From: Magnetospirillum sp.
Lineage (GTDB): Bacteria > Pseudomonadota > Alphaproteobacteria > Rhodospirillales > Magnetospirillaceae
Assembly: GCA_020217035.1 (NCBI GenBank)
Contig: JAIWOG010000298.1
Span: 1-11,575 of the forward strand
Direction: 5' to 3'
DNA: 11,575 nt
The notes under the pieces are model-generated. The model worked only from the letters and a program-made list of their open reading frames with translations. It was not told the origin of the DNA and made no database searches. A program made the position numbers and the translations under genes. Positions 1 to 7,718 of this stretch are shown piece by piece (the first letter of the stretch is position 1; each line of letters begins with the position of its first letter).

Positions 1-882
1 GATTCCGGCCCGGCGCAGGGCGTCTTGCACCAGGGCGGTCTGGGCCGAGGTGTTCGGCGCGGTCAGCGAATTGGCGCGGCCGCCATGGTTGACGGCGCTG
101 GAGCGCACCAATGCCAGGATGGGGTCGCCGTCGGCCTCGGCGTCGGGAAGGAATTTCAGCACCAGCATGCCCACCCCTTCGCCACGGCCATAGCCGTCGG
201 CTTCGGCGGAAAAGGTCTTGCAGCGGCCGTCGGGTGCCAGCATGCCGGCCTTGGCGAAGTTGATGTGGGCTTCCGGCGTCACCATGGTGTTGACGCCGCC
301 CACCACCGCCATGTCGCAATCGCCGGCCCGCATGGCCTGGACGGCGCGGTGCAGCGCCACCAGCGAACTGGAACAGGCGGTCTCCACCGGTTCGCTGGGG
401 CCGTGCCAGTCCAGGAAATAGCTGATGCGGTTGGGGCCAACCGAGGGGACCGCGCCAGTGGCCACATAGCCTTCGCCGCCGGTGGCCTCGCCGATGGAAT
501 CGCGATAGCCGCTGGACGAGGTGCCGACGAACAGGCCGACGCGGCGGCCGGCCAGGCTGCGCGGGGCGTGACCGCTGTCCTCGATGGCCTTCCACACATG
601 CAGCATGATCAGACGCTGCTGCGGGTCCATCAGCTTGGCTTCGCGCGGCGAAATGCCGAAGAAAAGCGGGTCGAACTCGAACACGCCGTCGACGAAGCCG
701 CCCCAATGGATGTTGGTCTTGCCGTGTTCGGTCTTGGGGTCGCCGTCCAAAGCCCGCCAGTCCCAGCGCTCGGCGGGAATGCGGGTGACGCAGTCGCGGC
801 CGTTCCGCAAATTGTCCCAAAAGGCGTCGCCGTCCCGGGCCATGGGGAAATGGCAGGAAAAGCCGACGATGGCGACGGGGGT
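1..882 (-). other. Ketosynthase domain KS3, truncated by window edge
   Basis: N-terminal two thirds of a KS, with Cys2445 in PVETACSSSLVALH and the following NHGGRANSLTAPN region. The histidine motifs fall outside the window. It begins the next module, whose remaining domains are not visible. Confidence 0.93.
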
Positions 883-3800
883 GTCCGCAGCGGCGGCGGG
901 GATGGCGACGGGCGCAAGGCTTGGCGCCGTCTTGGCCGCCGCCGGCAAGGTGGCGGTACCGGCGATGTGGGCGGCCAGGCGGTTCAGGGTGGCGAACTCG
1001 AAGAAATCGGCCGGGGTCAGGCTTAAGTGCAAGTCGGCGTTCACCTGGGCGGCGAAGCCGGTCATGGTGATGGAATCGAAGCCGAATTCACCCAATTCGG
1101 CGTCGGGATCCAGCACTTCGGGCGCCACTTCCAGCACGCGGGCGGCGATATCGGTCAAGGCGTGCAGGGCCGAAACGGGCGCTTCGCCGGGCGGCGGCGG
1201 GGCAACGATCTTGGCTGGCGCGGCCGCCAAGACCGGCATTGCGGCGGCGGACGGGGGGGCGCCGATCCAATGGCGGGTGGCGGCCAGGGGATAAGGCGGC
1301 AAGGCGACACGCTGCGGCGGATGGGCGCCATAGAGCCGGCGCCAGTCGACGGCGAAACCCTTGACCCACACTTCCAGCAGGCCGTCGGCCCGGCCCTTGG
1401 CCGCCAGTCCGACGATGGCCTGGGCGATGTCGGGGTCGCTTTCCAGCACCGAGACGGCGCCGCGTCCGCCTTTCACCCGGCCCTGATGCAAAGCCGGGTC
1501 GTCGTGACCGGCCAGGAAGGCGTCCAGGCGCAGCACGGCCTCGGCTGTGCTGGCGGCGGCGAAGGCCAGGCGGTGTTCCATGGCGTCGCGGGTGGTTTGC
1601 AGGCTGAAGGCGATGGCGGCCAGGTCGTGTTGCCCCCCTGCGACGAAATCGCGCAAGGCGCGGGCTTGGGCGGTCAACGCCTCGGGGCTGTGGGCCGACA
1701 GCACCAGCAGCGACGGCCCCGAGATGGGGGATGGCGCGGGCGTCGGCGGGGGCAGGTATTCCTCGACCACCACATGGGCGTTGGCGCCGCCGAAGCCGAA
1801 CGAGGAAACGCCGGCGCGGCGCGGCAGCGGCCGCCCCTGGGGGTCAAGGCAACGCGGCCAGTCCTGGCGGCTTCGCGCCACCCGGAACGGGGTTCCGTCC
1901 AGCTTCAGGTACGGATTCAGGGTGTCGCAATGCAGGCTGGCGGCGATGGTGCCGGCCTGCATCTGCGCCACCACCTTGATCAGTCCGGCGATGCCGGCGG
2001 CCAGTTCCAGATGGCCGATATTGGATTTCACCGAGCCGATGACGCAGTCCATGGTCGGGGCGGGGCCGAGGCGCGTCTCGGCCTGACGGGCGAGGTCGGC
2101 GAAGGCATGGGTCAGCGCCTCGATCTCGATGGGGTCGCCCAAGGGGGTGCCGGTGCCGTGCGCTTCGATATAGCCGACGCTGCGCGGGTCGAAGCCGGCT
2201 CGGCCATAGACGCCGCGCAGCAAATCGGCCTGGGCCTTGGGGTTGGGTGCGGTCAGCGAACTGGCGCGGCCGCCGTGGTTTTCGCCGCTGGCGCGGATCA
2301 GCGCCAGGATGCGGTCGCCGTCCTGCTGGGCGGCGCTCAGGCGTTTCAACAGCACCAGGCCGATGCCCTCGCCGCGGCCATAGCCGTCGGCGGCGGCGGA
2401 AAACGGCTTGCTGCGGCCGTCGGGGGCCAGCATGCCGGCGCGGGAAAAGCCGATGAAGCTGTCGGGCAGCAGCAACAGGTTGACGCCGCCGGCGATGGCC
2501 GCCTCGCAGGTGCCGCCGCGAATGGCCTCGACCGCCCGGTGAACGGCGACCAAGGCGCTGGAACAGGCGGTTTCCACCGCAACGCTGGGGCCGTGCAGGT
2601 TGAAGTGGAAGCTGATGCGGTTCGGCCCCAGGGATGGCGCCAAGCCGGTCATGGCATAGCCTTCCACCGCGCTGCCGGCAGCGCTGGCCAGACGGCCATA
2701 GCCGGTGTCGGCGATGCCGACGAACACCCCGGTGTCGCTGCCCGACAACCGCTTGGGCGGAATGCCGGCATTCTCGAACAGCCGCCAGGCTTGGGTCAGC
2801 AGCAATCGCTGCTGCGGGTCCATGGTGCGGGCTTCCGGCGCCGACAGGCCGAAAAAGCCTGCGTCGAACTGGTCGATGCCGTCCATGAAGCCGCCGGTGC
2901 GCACGTTGCACTTGCCCGGCTCGGTCTTGGGATCGCCCCAGATGGAACGCCAGTCCCAGCGTTCGTCCGGGATGTCGCCGACGCAGTCGCGGCCCTGGTC
3001 CAGATTGGCCCAGAAGGTTTCGACGTCGCTGGCGCCGGGGAACTGGCCGGCCATGGCGATGATCGCCACCGCGTCGTCGGGGGGACTTGGTGTTGGCGCC
3101 GCCGAAACGGCCGGTTGGGTGACGACGGGGGCCGGAACGTGGATTTCGGCCGGTGCGGTTGGTTCCACCCCCAGTTTCACCGCAAGCAGGGCACCATGTT
3201 TGTCGGCCAGATAGCCGGTCAGCCCGGCCAGGGTCGGGTGTTCGAAGAACAGGGTCGGCGTCAGGTCCAGGTCGAAAAGGTCGTTCAGGGCATTGGCGAA
3301 CTGGGTGAAGCTGATGGAATCGAAACCGTATTCGGTCAGTTCCTGGTCGTCGTCCAGATCCTCCACCGCCACCTTCAACTGGCGGGCGGCGGCGGCCATC
3401 AGGGCGTGGCGCAGCTTGTCCGACACATCCGGGCGGGATGGCGCGGCGACCGGCGTCGCCACCGGCACGGCCGGGGCCAGCCGGCGGGCCAACTTGTCGG
3501 CATCGCCGGCGCCGACCAGCAGGCGCGGCCCGTCAAAGGCCAGGGCGCGGGCCAGCACGTCCAGCCCGTCAGCGCTGGGCAGGGGCACCAGCCCGGTGGT
3601 GCGCGTCATCATGGCTTCGGCCTGGGCATCAAGGCGCATGCCGCCTTCGGCCCACAGCGGCCAGGCGACGGCGATGGTGCGGCCCTGGACCAGTCCAGCC
3701 CGGCGGCGCACTTCGCGGCCGGTGGCGAAGCCTTCCAGGAAGCCGTTGGCGGCGGCGTAGTCGGTTTGCCCGGAACTGCCCGTCACCGCCGCGATGGAGG

Positions 3801-6800
3801 CGAACAGCACGAAGAAATCCGAATCGGCGTCGCCGATGGCCCGATCCAGGTTGACGGCGCCGGCCACCTTGGGGGCCAGAACCGCCGCCAGCCCGGCGGG
3901 GGTTTTGGCGGCCAGCAGGCCGTCATCCAGGATGCCGGCGGCGTGGACGATGCCGTCAAGATGGCCATGGCGGGCGCGGATGCCGTCCACCAAAGCCTGG
4001 GTCGCGGGGGCATCGGCGATGTCGGCGGCGACGTATTCGGCACCGATGCTGTCCAGCCAGGCTTGGGCGGCGGCATCGGCCTTCTTGCGGCCGCACAGCA
4101 CCAGCTTGGCGGCGGGGGCGGCGGCATGGATGGACTCGGCCAACAGCCGTCCCAAGCCGCCCAAGCCGCCGGTGATCAGGACGACTTGGCCGTCGCGCCA
4201 GGGGGCGGCGGCGGCGGGAAGGGCGACGGGCTTCCAGTCTTCTTGCCACCACTGGCCGTTTTCCCAGCGCAGCTTGGTGCCTGGGGGCAAGCCGGCGGCC
4301 TCGGCCAGACGCGCCTCGGGATCGATGAAGTCGGCGGGCAGGATCAGCACTTGGCCGCCCATGCTGGGGCGTTCCTGGGCTGCGCTGCGCAACAGGCCGA
4401 CCACCCCGGCCAGCGCTTCGGCATCGGGGCCGTCCTCGACCGTCACCTGTACCAGGGTGGACCCGGCGGCTTGCTGAACCGCCGTCAGAACCTGCTGGGT
4501 CAGGCGGGTGTAACGTTGCGCCAAATCGCCGGCCGTTTCGGCCCGGATGACGTGGCGGTGGCTCCACATGCCGGCGCTGGAATCGGCCGGGCGCCAATGG
4601 GGGGTCCAGGTGTGGATGGCGGTTTGGTCGGCGACGGCTTGCAAGCGGGTGGCGAAGCCGCCGATCCGCATCCGCAGGCCGCCGTCGGCCCCCAGCAGGT
4701 CCAGGTCCAGGGTGCGGACGCGTTGGGCGGTTTCGGCCTTGGCGGCGGGGCGGATGTGAACCCACATCTCGGCCTCGAGCGGCCCCAACAGGTCCAGGGC
4801 TTCGACGGCGAAGGGCAGGGCCGGGGCGGGGGAACCTCCTTCGGCCAGCGTCATGCCGATGGCCGCCTGGAAGGCGCCGTCCAGCAGGCTGGGATGCAAG
4901 GGATAGGCGGCCAGGGTTTCCGCCACGCAGGGAGGCAAGGTCAGGCGGGCCAGCACGCTTGGTCCCGATCCGGTCCACAGCGCGGTGATGGCGCGATGCG
5001 CCGGGCCGTAATTCAGCCCCATGGCGTCGAAGGCGGCGTAAATCCGTTCGCCGCTGTAAGCCTGGGGATGGGCGGCCCGCAATGCCGCCAGATCGGCAGC
5101 GGTGCCGGTGGGGGGCGCCCCCTGTTCCAGCCGCATCTGGGCGTGAATCTGCTTTTCCGCCCCCGGCATCCGGCTGGCGATTTCGACCATGCCGCTGGCA
5201 CGGTCCAGGCTGATTTCCACCGTGGTCGGCGCATCCACCATCATCGGCCGCACCCAAACCACACCTTTCAGGCTGCGGGCGGTGATGCCGGCGGCGCGGG
5301 CCAGTTCCAGGTAGGCGACGCCGGGCAGAACCGGTTTGCCGTGCAATTGATGGTCGGTCAGGAAGAATTCGTCGCCTTTCAGGTCGACACGGAAACGGTC
5401 CTGGCCTTCGGTCTGCAAAGCCATGCCGGGGACGACCGGGGTTTCCACCATCGGCAGCCAATAGCGCTTGCGTTCGAAGGGCGTCGGCGGCAACGACAGA
5501 CGGCGCGGCGTCGTCCCTTTCCACAGGCGCGACCAGTCCATGGTGTCGCCGGCCATCCATCCCGCCGCAATGGCGGTGGGATCGTCGGCGGTGATTGCGG
5601 CGGCGGCATGGCGGCGCTCGACCTGACGGGCGGCGCTGTCGTCGGCCAGGAAGGCGTCCATCTGCCGGGCCAAATCGGCGGCGTCGGCGGCGACGAAGGC
5701 CATGCGCACCGGCCAATGGGTGCGGCCGGTTTGCAGGGTCCAGGCCAGGGATTCCAGGTCGGAATCGTTCACCCGCCCCCGCAATGCCGCCACCAAATGG
5801 CGCAATCCGTCGCGGCTGCGGGCCGAGACCGGCACCACCAGCGGGCGCGGCGCGGGGCCGGGCTGCGACGCGGGGGCGCGGTATTCCTCGACCACCACAT
5901 GGACGTTGGCGCCGCCGGCGCCGAACGACGACAGGCCGGCGCGGCGCGGCGCCTCGATTCCGTCGATGACCGGGCGCCGCCAGGGCTGTGTTTCGTGCAG
6001 GATGGTAAACGGGCTGCCCGCCAGGTCGATCAGCGGGTTGACCGGGCTGGCGTGCAAGGTCCGGTATTGGGTGCCGCTGTTGATCGCCAGCAGCAGCTTG
6101 ATCAGGCCGGCGATGCCGGCGGCGGTCTCGGCGTGGCCGATATTGGATTTGATCGAGCCGATGCCGCAATGGGGCGTGGTCGGTGCCGGCAGGCCGCGTT
6201 CGGCGTAAAGCTGGGCGAAGGCGGTCTTCAGGCCCTCGATTTCCACCGGGTCGCCCAATTTGGTGCCGGTGCCGTGGCATTCGACCATGGTGACGCTGCG
6301 CGGGTCGATGCCGGCCCGGGTATGGGCCTCGACGATCAGCCGGGCCTGGGCCGCCGGGTTGGGGGCGGTGAGCGACGAGGTGGTGCCGCCGTGATGGGCG
6401 ACGCTGGCGCGGATCACCCCCAAGATGGGGTCGCCGTCGCGTTCGGCCAGGTCCAGGCGCTTCAGCAGCACGGCGCCCACCCCGTCGGCGCGGGTATAGC
6501 CGTCGGCCTGGGCGGAAAACGTATGACAACGCCCCTTGGACGACAGCATGCCCACTTGCGAGAACAACACGTGCTGGTCGGGCGACAGCATCAGGTTGCT
6601 GCCGCCGGCGATGGCCATGTCGCAGCCTTCGTGGCGGATGCTCATCACCGCCCGGTGCAGCGCCACCGCCGAGCTGGAACAGGCGGTGTCCACCACCTCG
6701 CTGGGGCCGTGGACATTCAGCAGGAAGGACAGGCGGTTGGGGCAGAACGCATGGCCCAACCCGGTCAGGCGCTGGGCGTCGGTGATGCCCGCCCGGTTGG

Positions 6801-7707
6801 CCAGGTTGACGTAATCCAGCAAATTGACGCCCAGGAACAGCCCGATCTTGCGGCCGTCCAGGGCGGCGTGCGGCAGGCCGGCGCGGTCGATCAGCGCCCA
6901 CACGCATTCCATGAACAAGCGGTGCTGGGGGTCCATCAGCTCGGCTTCATGCGGCGAGATGGTGAACAGGGACGCGTCGAACATATCCGCGCCGGCGACG
7001 AAGCCGCCCCATTTGACGCGGGTGAACGGTCCCTGACGCGGATCGCCCCACACCTTGCGCCAGTCCCAGCGGTCGGCCGGCACCTCGGTGACGCAATCGT
7101 CGCCGGCCCGCAAATGCGCTTCCAGGCTTTCCAGATCCGGGCTTTGCGGGAAACGCCCGTCCATGGCGATGACGGCGACGGGGATTTCCCCGTCGCTGGT
7201 GGCGGAATTTGGGGCCGCACCCACAGGCTGGCGACGACGGGCGCGGTGGCGGGCCAGCCACGGCGTCAGGTCGTCTTCGGCGGGGGCGGCGATGGTGGCC
7301 GCGGGCGGCGGCGGGCTTTCCTGGGCGTAACGGGAATTGATGGCGGCGCCGTGGCGCTGGCGCAAGATGTCGGCCAGATGGCGCAGGTTGCGGGCTTCGA
7401 AGAAGGTGGTGGGGGCGACTTGGATGGAAAAGGCGCGGGAAATTTTCACCATCACCTCGGTGATGGCGATGGAATCGATGCCGAAATTGGCCAGGTTTTC
7501 TTCCGGGTCCAACTGTTCTTGCGGCAGGCGCAGCGCCTCGGCGGTCAGGCGCCGCACGTCGGCTTCCAGGCGATCCGACAAGACAGCCGCTTCCTGGGCC
7601 GCCGCCGGCGGGGCGGCGGCGGGTTCCAGGCCGGCGCCGGCCAGCAATTCCTGTTCAAGCAGGGACGACATGGCGGCGGCGAGATCGGCGGGGGTCTTGT
7701 CGGTCAT
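1..7707 (-). CDS. trans-AT modular polyketide synthase, ACP-KS-DH-KR-ACP-KS-ACP-KS..., 3' end outside window
   Basis: A giant assembly-line PKS; 2569 codons are visible with no stop. Domains by residue are ACP1 (43-119, Ser79), KS1 (175-609, Cys343/His478/His525), post-KS linker, DH (about 752-1024), KR (about 1031-1400), ACP2 (1430-1505, Ser1464), KS2 (1545-1984, Cys1715/His1850/His1899), post-KS linker, ACP3 (2179-2250, Ser2212) and KS3 (2276 on, Cys2445). No AT, methyltransferase or enoylreductase domain is present, so malonyl transfer must come from a separate AT. The ATG at 7707 is the first in frame, 11 bp after the monooxygenase; Met13 is an alternative without a better ribosome site. 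The 40-residue N-terminus before ACP1 is Ala/Pro-rich with a possible amphipathic helix. An Arg-rich patch (ARHRARRRQ, 152-160) lies between ACP1 and KS1. Starting with an ACP means the first module is completed in trans from the KS0-DH0 protein. Confidence 0.96.
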   Translation of the reverse strand, partial: MTDKTPADLAAAMSSLLEQELLAGAGLEPAAAPPAAAQEAAVLSDRLEADVRRLTAEALRLPQEQLDPEENLANFGIDSIAITEVMVKISRAFSIQVAPTTFFEARNLRHLADILRQRHGAAINSRYAQESPPPPAATIAAPAEDDLTPWLARHRARRRQPVGAAPNSATSDGEIPVAVIAMDGRFPQSPDLESLEAHLRAGDDCVTEVPADRWDWRKVWGDPRQGPFTRVKWGGFVAGADMFDASLFTISPHEAELMDPQHRLFMECVWALIDRAGLPHAALDGRKIGLFLGVNLLDYVNLANRAGITDAQRLTGLGHAFCPNRLSFLLNVHGPSEVVDTACSSSAVALHRAVMSIRHEGCDMAIAGGSNLMLSPDQHVLFSQVGMLSSKGRCHTFSAQADGYTRADGVGAVLLKRLDLAERDGDPILGVIRASVAHHGGTTSSLTAPNPAAQARLIVEAHTRAGIDPRSVTMVECHGTGTKLGDPVEIEGLKTAFAQLYAERGLPAPTTPHCGIGSIKSNIGHAETAAGIAGLIKLLLAINSGTQYRTLHASPVNPLIDLAGSPFTILHETQPWRRPVIDGIEAPRRAGLSSFGAGGANVHVVVEEYRAPASQPGPAPRPLVVPVSARSRDGLRHLVAALRGRVNDSDLESLAWTLQTGRTHWPVRMAFVAADAADLARQMDAFLADDSAARQVERRHAAAAITADDPTAIAAGWMAGDTMDWSRLWKGTTPRRLSLPPTPFERKRYWLPMVETPVVPGMALQTEGQDRFRVDLKGDEFFLTDHQLHGKPVLPGVAYLELARAAGITARSLKGVVWVRPMMVDAPTTVEISLDRASGMVEIASRMPGAEKQIHAQMRLEQGAPPTGTAADLAALRAAHPQAYSGERIYAAFDAMGLNYGPAHRAITALWTGSGPSVLARLTLPPCVAETLAAYPLHPSLLDGAFQAAIGMTLAEGGSPAPALPFAVEALDLLGPLEAEMWVHIRPAAKAETAQRVRTLDLDLLGADGGLRMRIGGFATRLQAVADQTAIHTWTPHWRPADSSAGMWSHRHVIRAETAGDLAQRYTRLTQQVLTAVQQAAGSTLVQVTVEDGPDAEALAGVVGLLRSAAQERPSMGGQVLILPADFIDPEARLAEAAGLPPGTKLRWENGQWWQEDWKPVALPAAAAPWRDGQVVLITGGLGGLGRLLAESIHAAAPAAKLVLCGRKKADAAAQAWLDSIGAEYVAADIADAPATQALVDGIRARHGHLDGIVHAAGILDDGLLAAKTPAGLAAVLAPKVAGAVNLDRAIGDADSDFFVLFASIAAVTGSSGQTDYAAANGFLEGFATGREVRRRAGLVQGRTIAVAWPLWAEGGMRLDAQAEAMMTRTTGLVPLPSADGLDVLARALAFDGPRLLVGAGDADKLARRLAPAVPVATPVAAPSRPDVSDKLRHALMAAAARQLKVAVEDLDDDQELTEYGFDSISFTQFANALNDLFDLDLTPTLFFEHPTLAGLTGYLADKHGALLAVKLGVEPTAPAEIHVPAPVVTQPAVSAAPTPSPPDDAVAIIAMAGQFPGASDVETFWANLDQGRDCVGDIPDERWDWRSIWGDPKTEPGKCNVRTGGFMDGIDQFDAGFFGLSAPEARTMDPQQRLLLTQAWRLFENAGIPPKRLSGSDTGVFVGIADTGYGRLASAAGSAVEGYAMTGLAPSLGPNRISFHFNLHGPSVAVETACSSALVAVHRAVEAIRGGTCEAAIAGGVNLLLLPDSFIGFSRAGMLAPDGRSKPFSAAADGYGRGEGIGLVLLKRLSAAQQDGDRILALIRASGENHGGRASSLTAPNPKAQADLLRGVYGRAGFDPRSVGYIEAHGTGTPLGDPIEIEALTHAFADLARQAETRLGPAPTMDCVIGSVKSNIGHLELAAGIAGLIKVVAQMQAGTIAASLHCDTLNPYLKLDGTPFRVARSRQDWPRCLDPQGRPLPRRAGVSSFGFGGANAHVVVEEYLPPPTPAPSPISGPSLLVLSAHSPEALTAQARALRDFVAGGQHDLAAIAFSLQTTRDAMEHRLAFAAASTAEAVLRLDAFLAGHDDPALHQGRVKGGRGAVSVLESDPDIAQAIVGLAAKGRADGLLEVWVKGFAVDWRRLYGAHPPQRVALPPYPLAATRHWIGAPPSAAAMPVLAAAPAKIVAPPPPGEAPVSALHALTDIAARVLEVAPEVLDPDAELGEFGFDSITMTGFAAQVNADLHLSLTPADFFEFATLNRLAAHIAGTATLPAAAKTAPSLAPVAIPAAAADTPVAIVGFSCHFPMARDGDAFWDNLRNGRDCVTRIPAERWDWRALDGDPKTEHGKTNIHWGGFVDGVFEFDPLFFGISPREAKLMDPQQRLIMLHVWKAIEDSGHAPRSLAGRRVGLFVGTSSSGYRDSIGEATGGEGYVATGAVPSVGPNRISYFLDWHGPSEPVETACSSSLVALHRAVQAMRAGDCDMAVVGGVNTMVTPEAHINFAKAGMLAPDGRCKTFSAEADGYGRGEGVGMLVLKFLPDAEADGDPILALVRSSAVNHGGRANSLTAPNTSAQTALVQDALRRAGI
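958..1173 (-). other. Acyl carrier protein ACP3
   Basis: Carrier domain with FGFDSITMTGF, phosphopantetheine on Ser2212. It completes the minimal KS2-ACP3 module. A Pro/Ala-rich linker lies before it (residues 2150-2177). Confidence 0.93.
1756..1792. repeat. 37-bp near-identical repeat copy B (C-terminal end of KS2)
   Basis: Partner of 5881-5917. It marks the KS-to-linker boundary of KS2. Confidence 0.9.
2118..2160. repeat. 43-bp direct repeat copy B (within KS2)
   Basis: Partner of 10552-10594. The match continues a few bases past a single mismatch on the low-coordinate side. It lies in the conserved His motif of KS2. Confidence 0.9.
3193..3420 (-). other. Acyl carrier protein ACP2
   Basis: Carrier domain with YGFDSISFTQF, phosphopantetheine on Ser1464. 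It carries the KS1-DH-KR product. No beta-branching Trp is seen. Confidence 0.93.
3508..4617 (-). other. Ketoreductase domain KR (B-type)
   Basis: NADPH-dependent reductase of the beta-keto group. The C-terminal half has the nucleotide site TGGLGGLG (from Thr1179), HAAGILDD (1255-1262), Lys1280, and the catalytic Ser1304, Tyr1317 and Asn1321 (DYAAAN). The LDD motif and the lack of a Trp before the Tyr mark a B-type KR by the Caffrey scheme, which gives a D-configured hydroxyl. With the active DH, an E double bond is the expected output. The N-terminal half is the non-catalytic structural subdomain. Confidence 0.93.
4636..5454 (-). other. Dehydratase domain DH (active type)
   Basis: Double-hotdog dehydratase that removes water from the beta-hydroxyacyl-ACP made by the adjacent KR. 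All expected motifs are present: His786 in DHQLHGKPVLPG (HxxxGxxxxP), YGPAH (900-904), and Asp943/Gln947 in HPSLLDGAFQ. It is a good internal comparison for the degenerate DH0 of the upstream protein. Confidence 0.93.
5881..5917. repeat. 37-bp near-identical repeat copy A (C-terminal end of KS1)
   Basis: This segment matches 1756-1792 with one mismatch in 37 bases. Both encode the end of a KS domain (GGAN.HVVVEEY). Confidence 0.9.
5881..7185 (-). other. Ketosynthase domain KS1
   Basis: Complete KS with Cys343 in VVDTACSSSAVALH, His478 in ECHGTGT and His525 in SNIGHAE, so elongation-competent. It would take the intermediate leaving ACP1, after oxidation if the monooxygenase works there. Its specificity cannot be read by eye. 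Confidence 0.95.
7351..7581 (-). other. Acyl carrier protein ACP1
   Basis: Carrier domain with the phosphopantetheine serine in FGIDSIAI (Ser79). It opens the large PKS and has no KS before it on the same polypeptide, so it is the acceptor for KS0 of the preceding protein. It is also the natural platform for the monooxygenase encoded between the two. No tryptophan follows the serine at the position typical of beta-branching ACPs. Confidence 0.9.
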
Positions 7708-7718
7708 GACGGCGTCTT
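7708..7718. other. 11-bp intergenic gap (only non-coding DNA in the window)
   Basis: This gap separates the monooxygenase stop from the ATG of the large PKS. It is too short for a promoter or terminator. A GAGG lies at 7724-7727 inside the end of the monooxygenase gene, 16 bases from the ATG, which is longer than ideal; the large PKS therefore probably depends on coupled translation. Confidence 0.85.

Larger units (their letters stand above)
1756..3075 (-). other. Ketosynthase domain KS2
   Basis: Complete KS with Cys1715 in AVETACSSALVAVH, His1850 in EAHGTGT and His1899 in SNIGHLE. It is followed only by the post-KS linker (LLVLSAHSPEAL, AFSLQTTRDAMEHRLAF, ending LPPYPLAATRHW) and then ACP3. 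The module therefore has no reductive domain of its own. Confidence 0.95.

Noticed and set aside
3956..6907. 983-residue open frame on the minus strand
   Set aside because: It is a shifted frame inside the large PKS, Arg/Pro-rich and without motifs. The true frame over the same bases encodes KS1, DH and KR.
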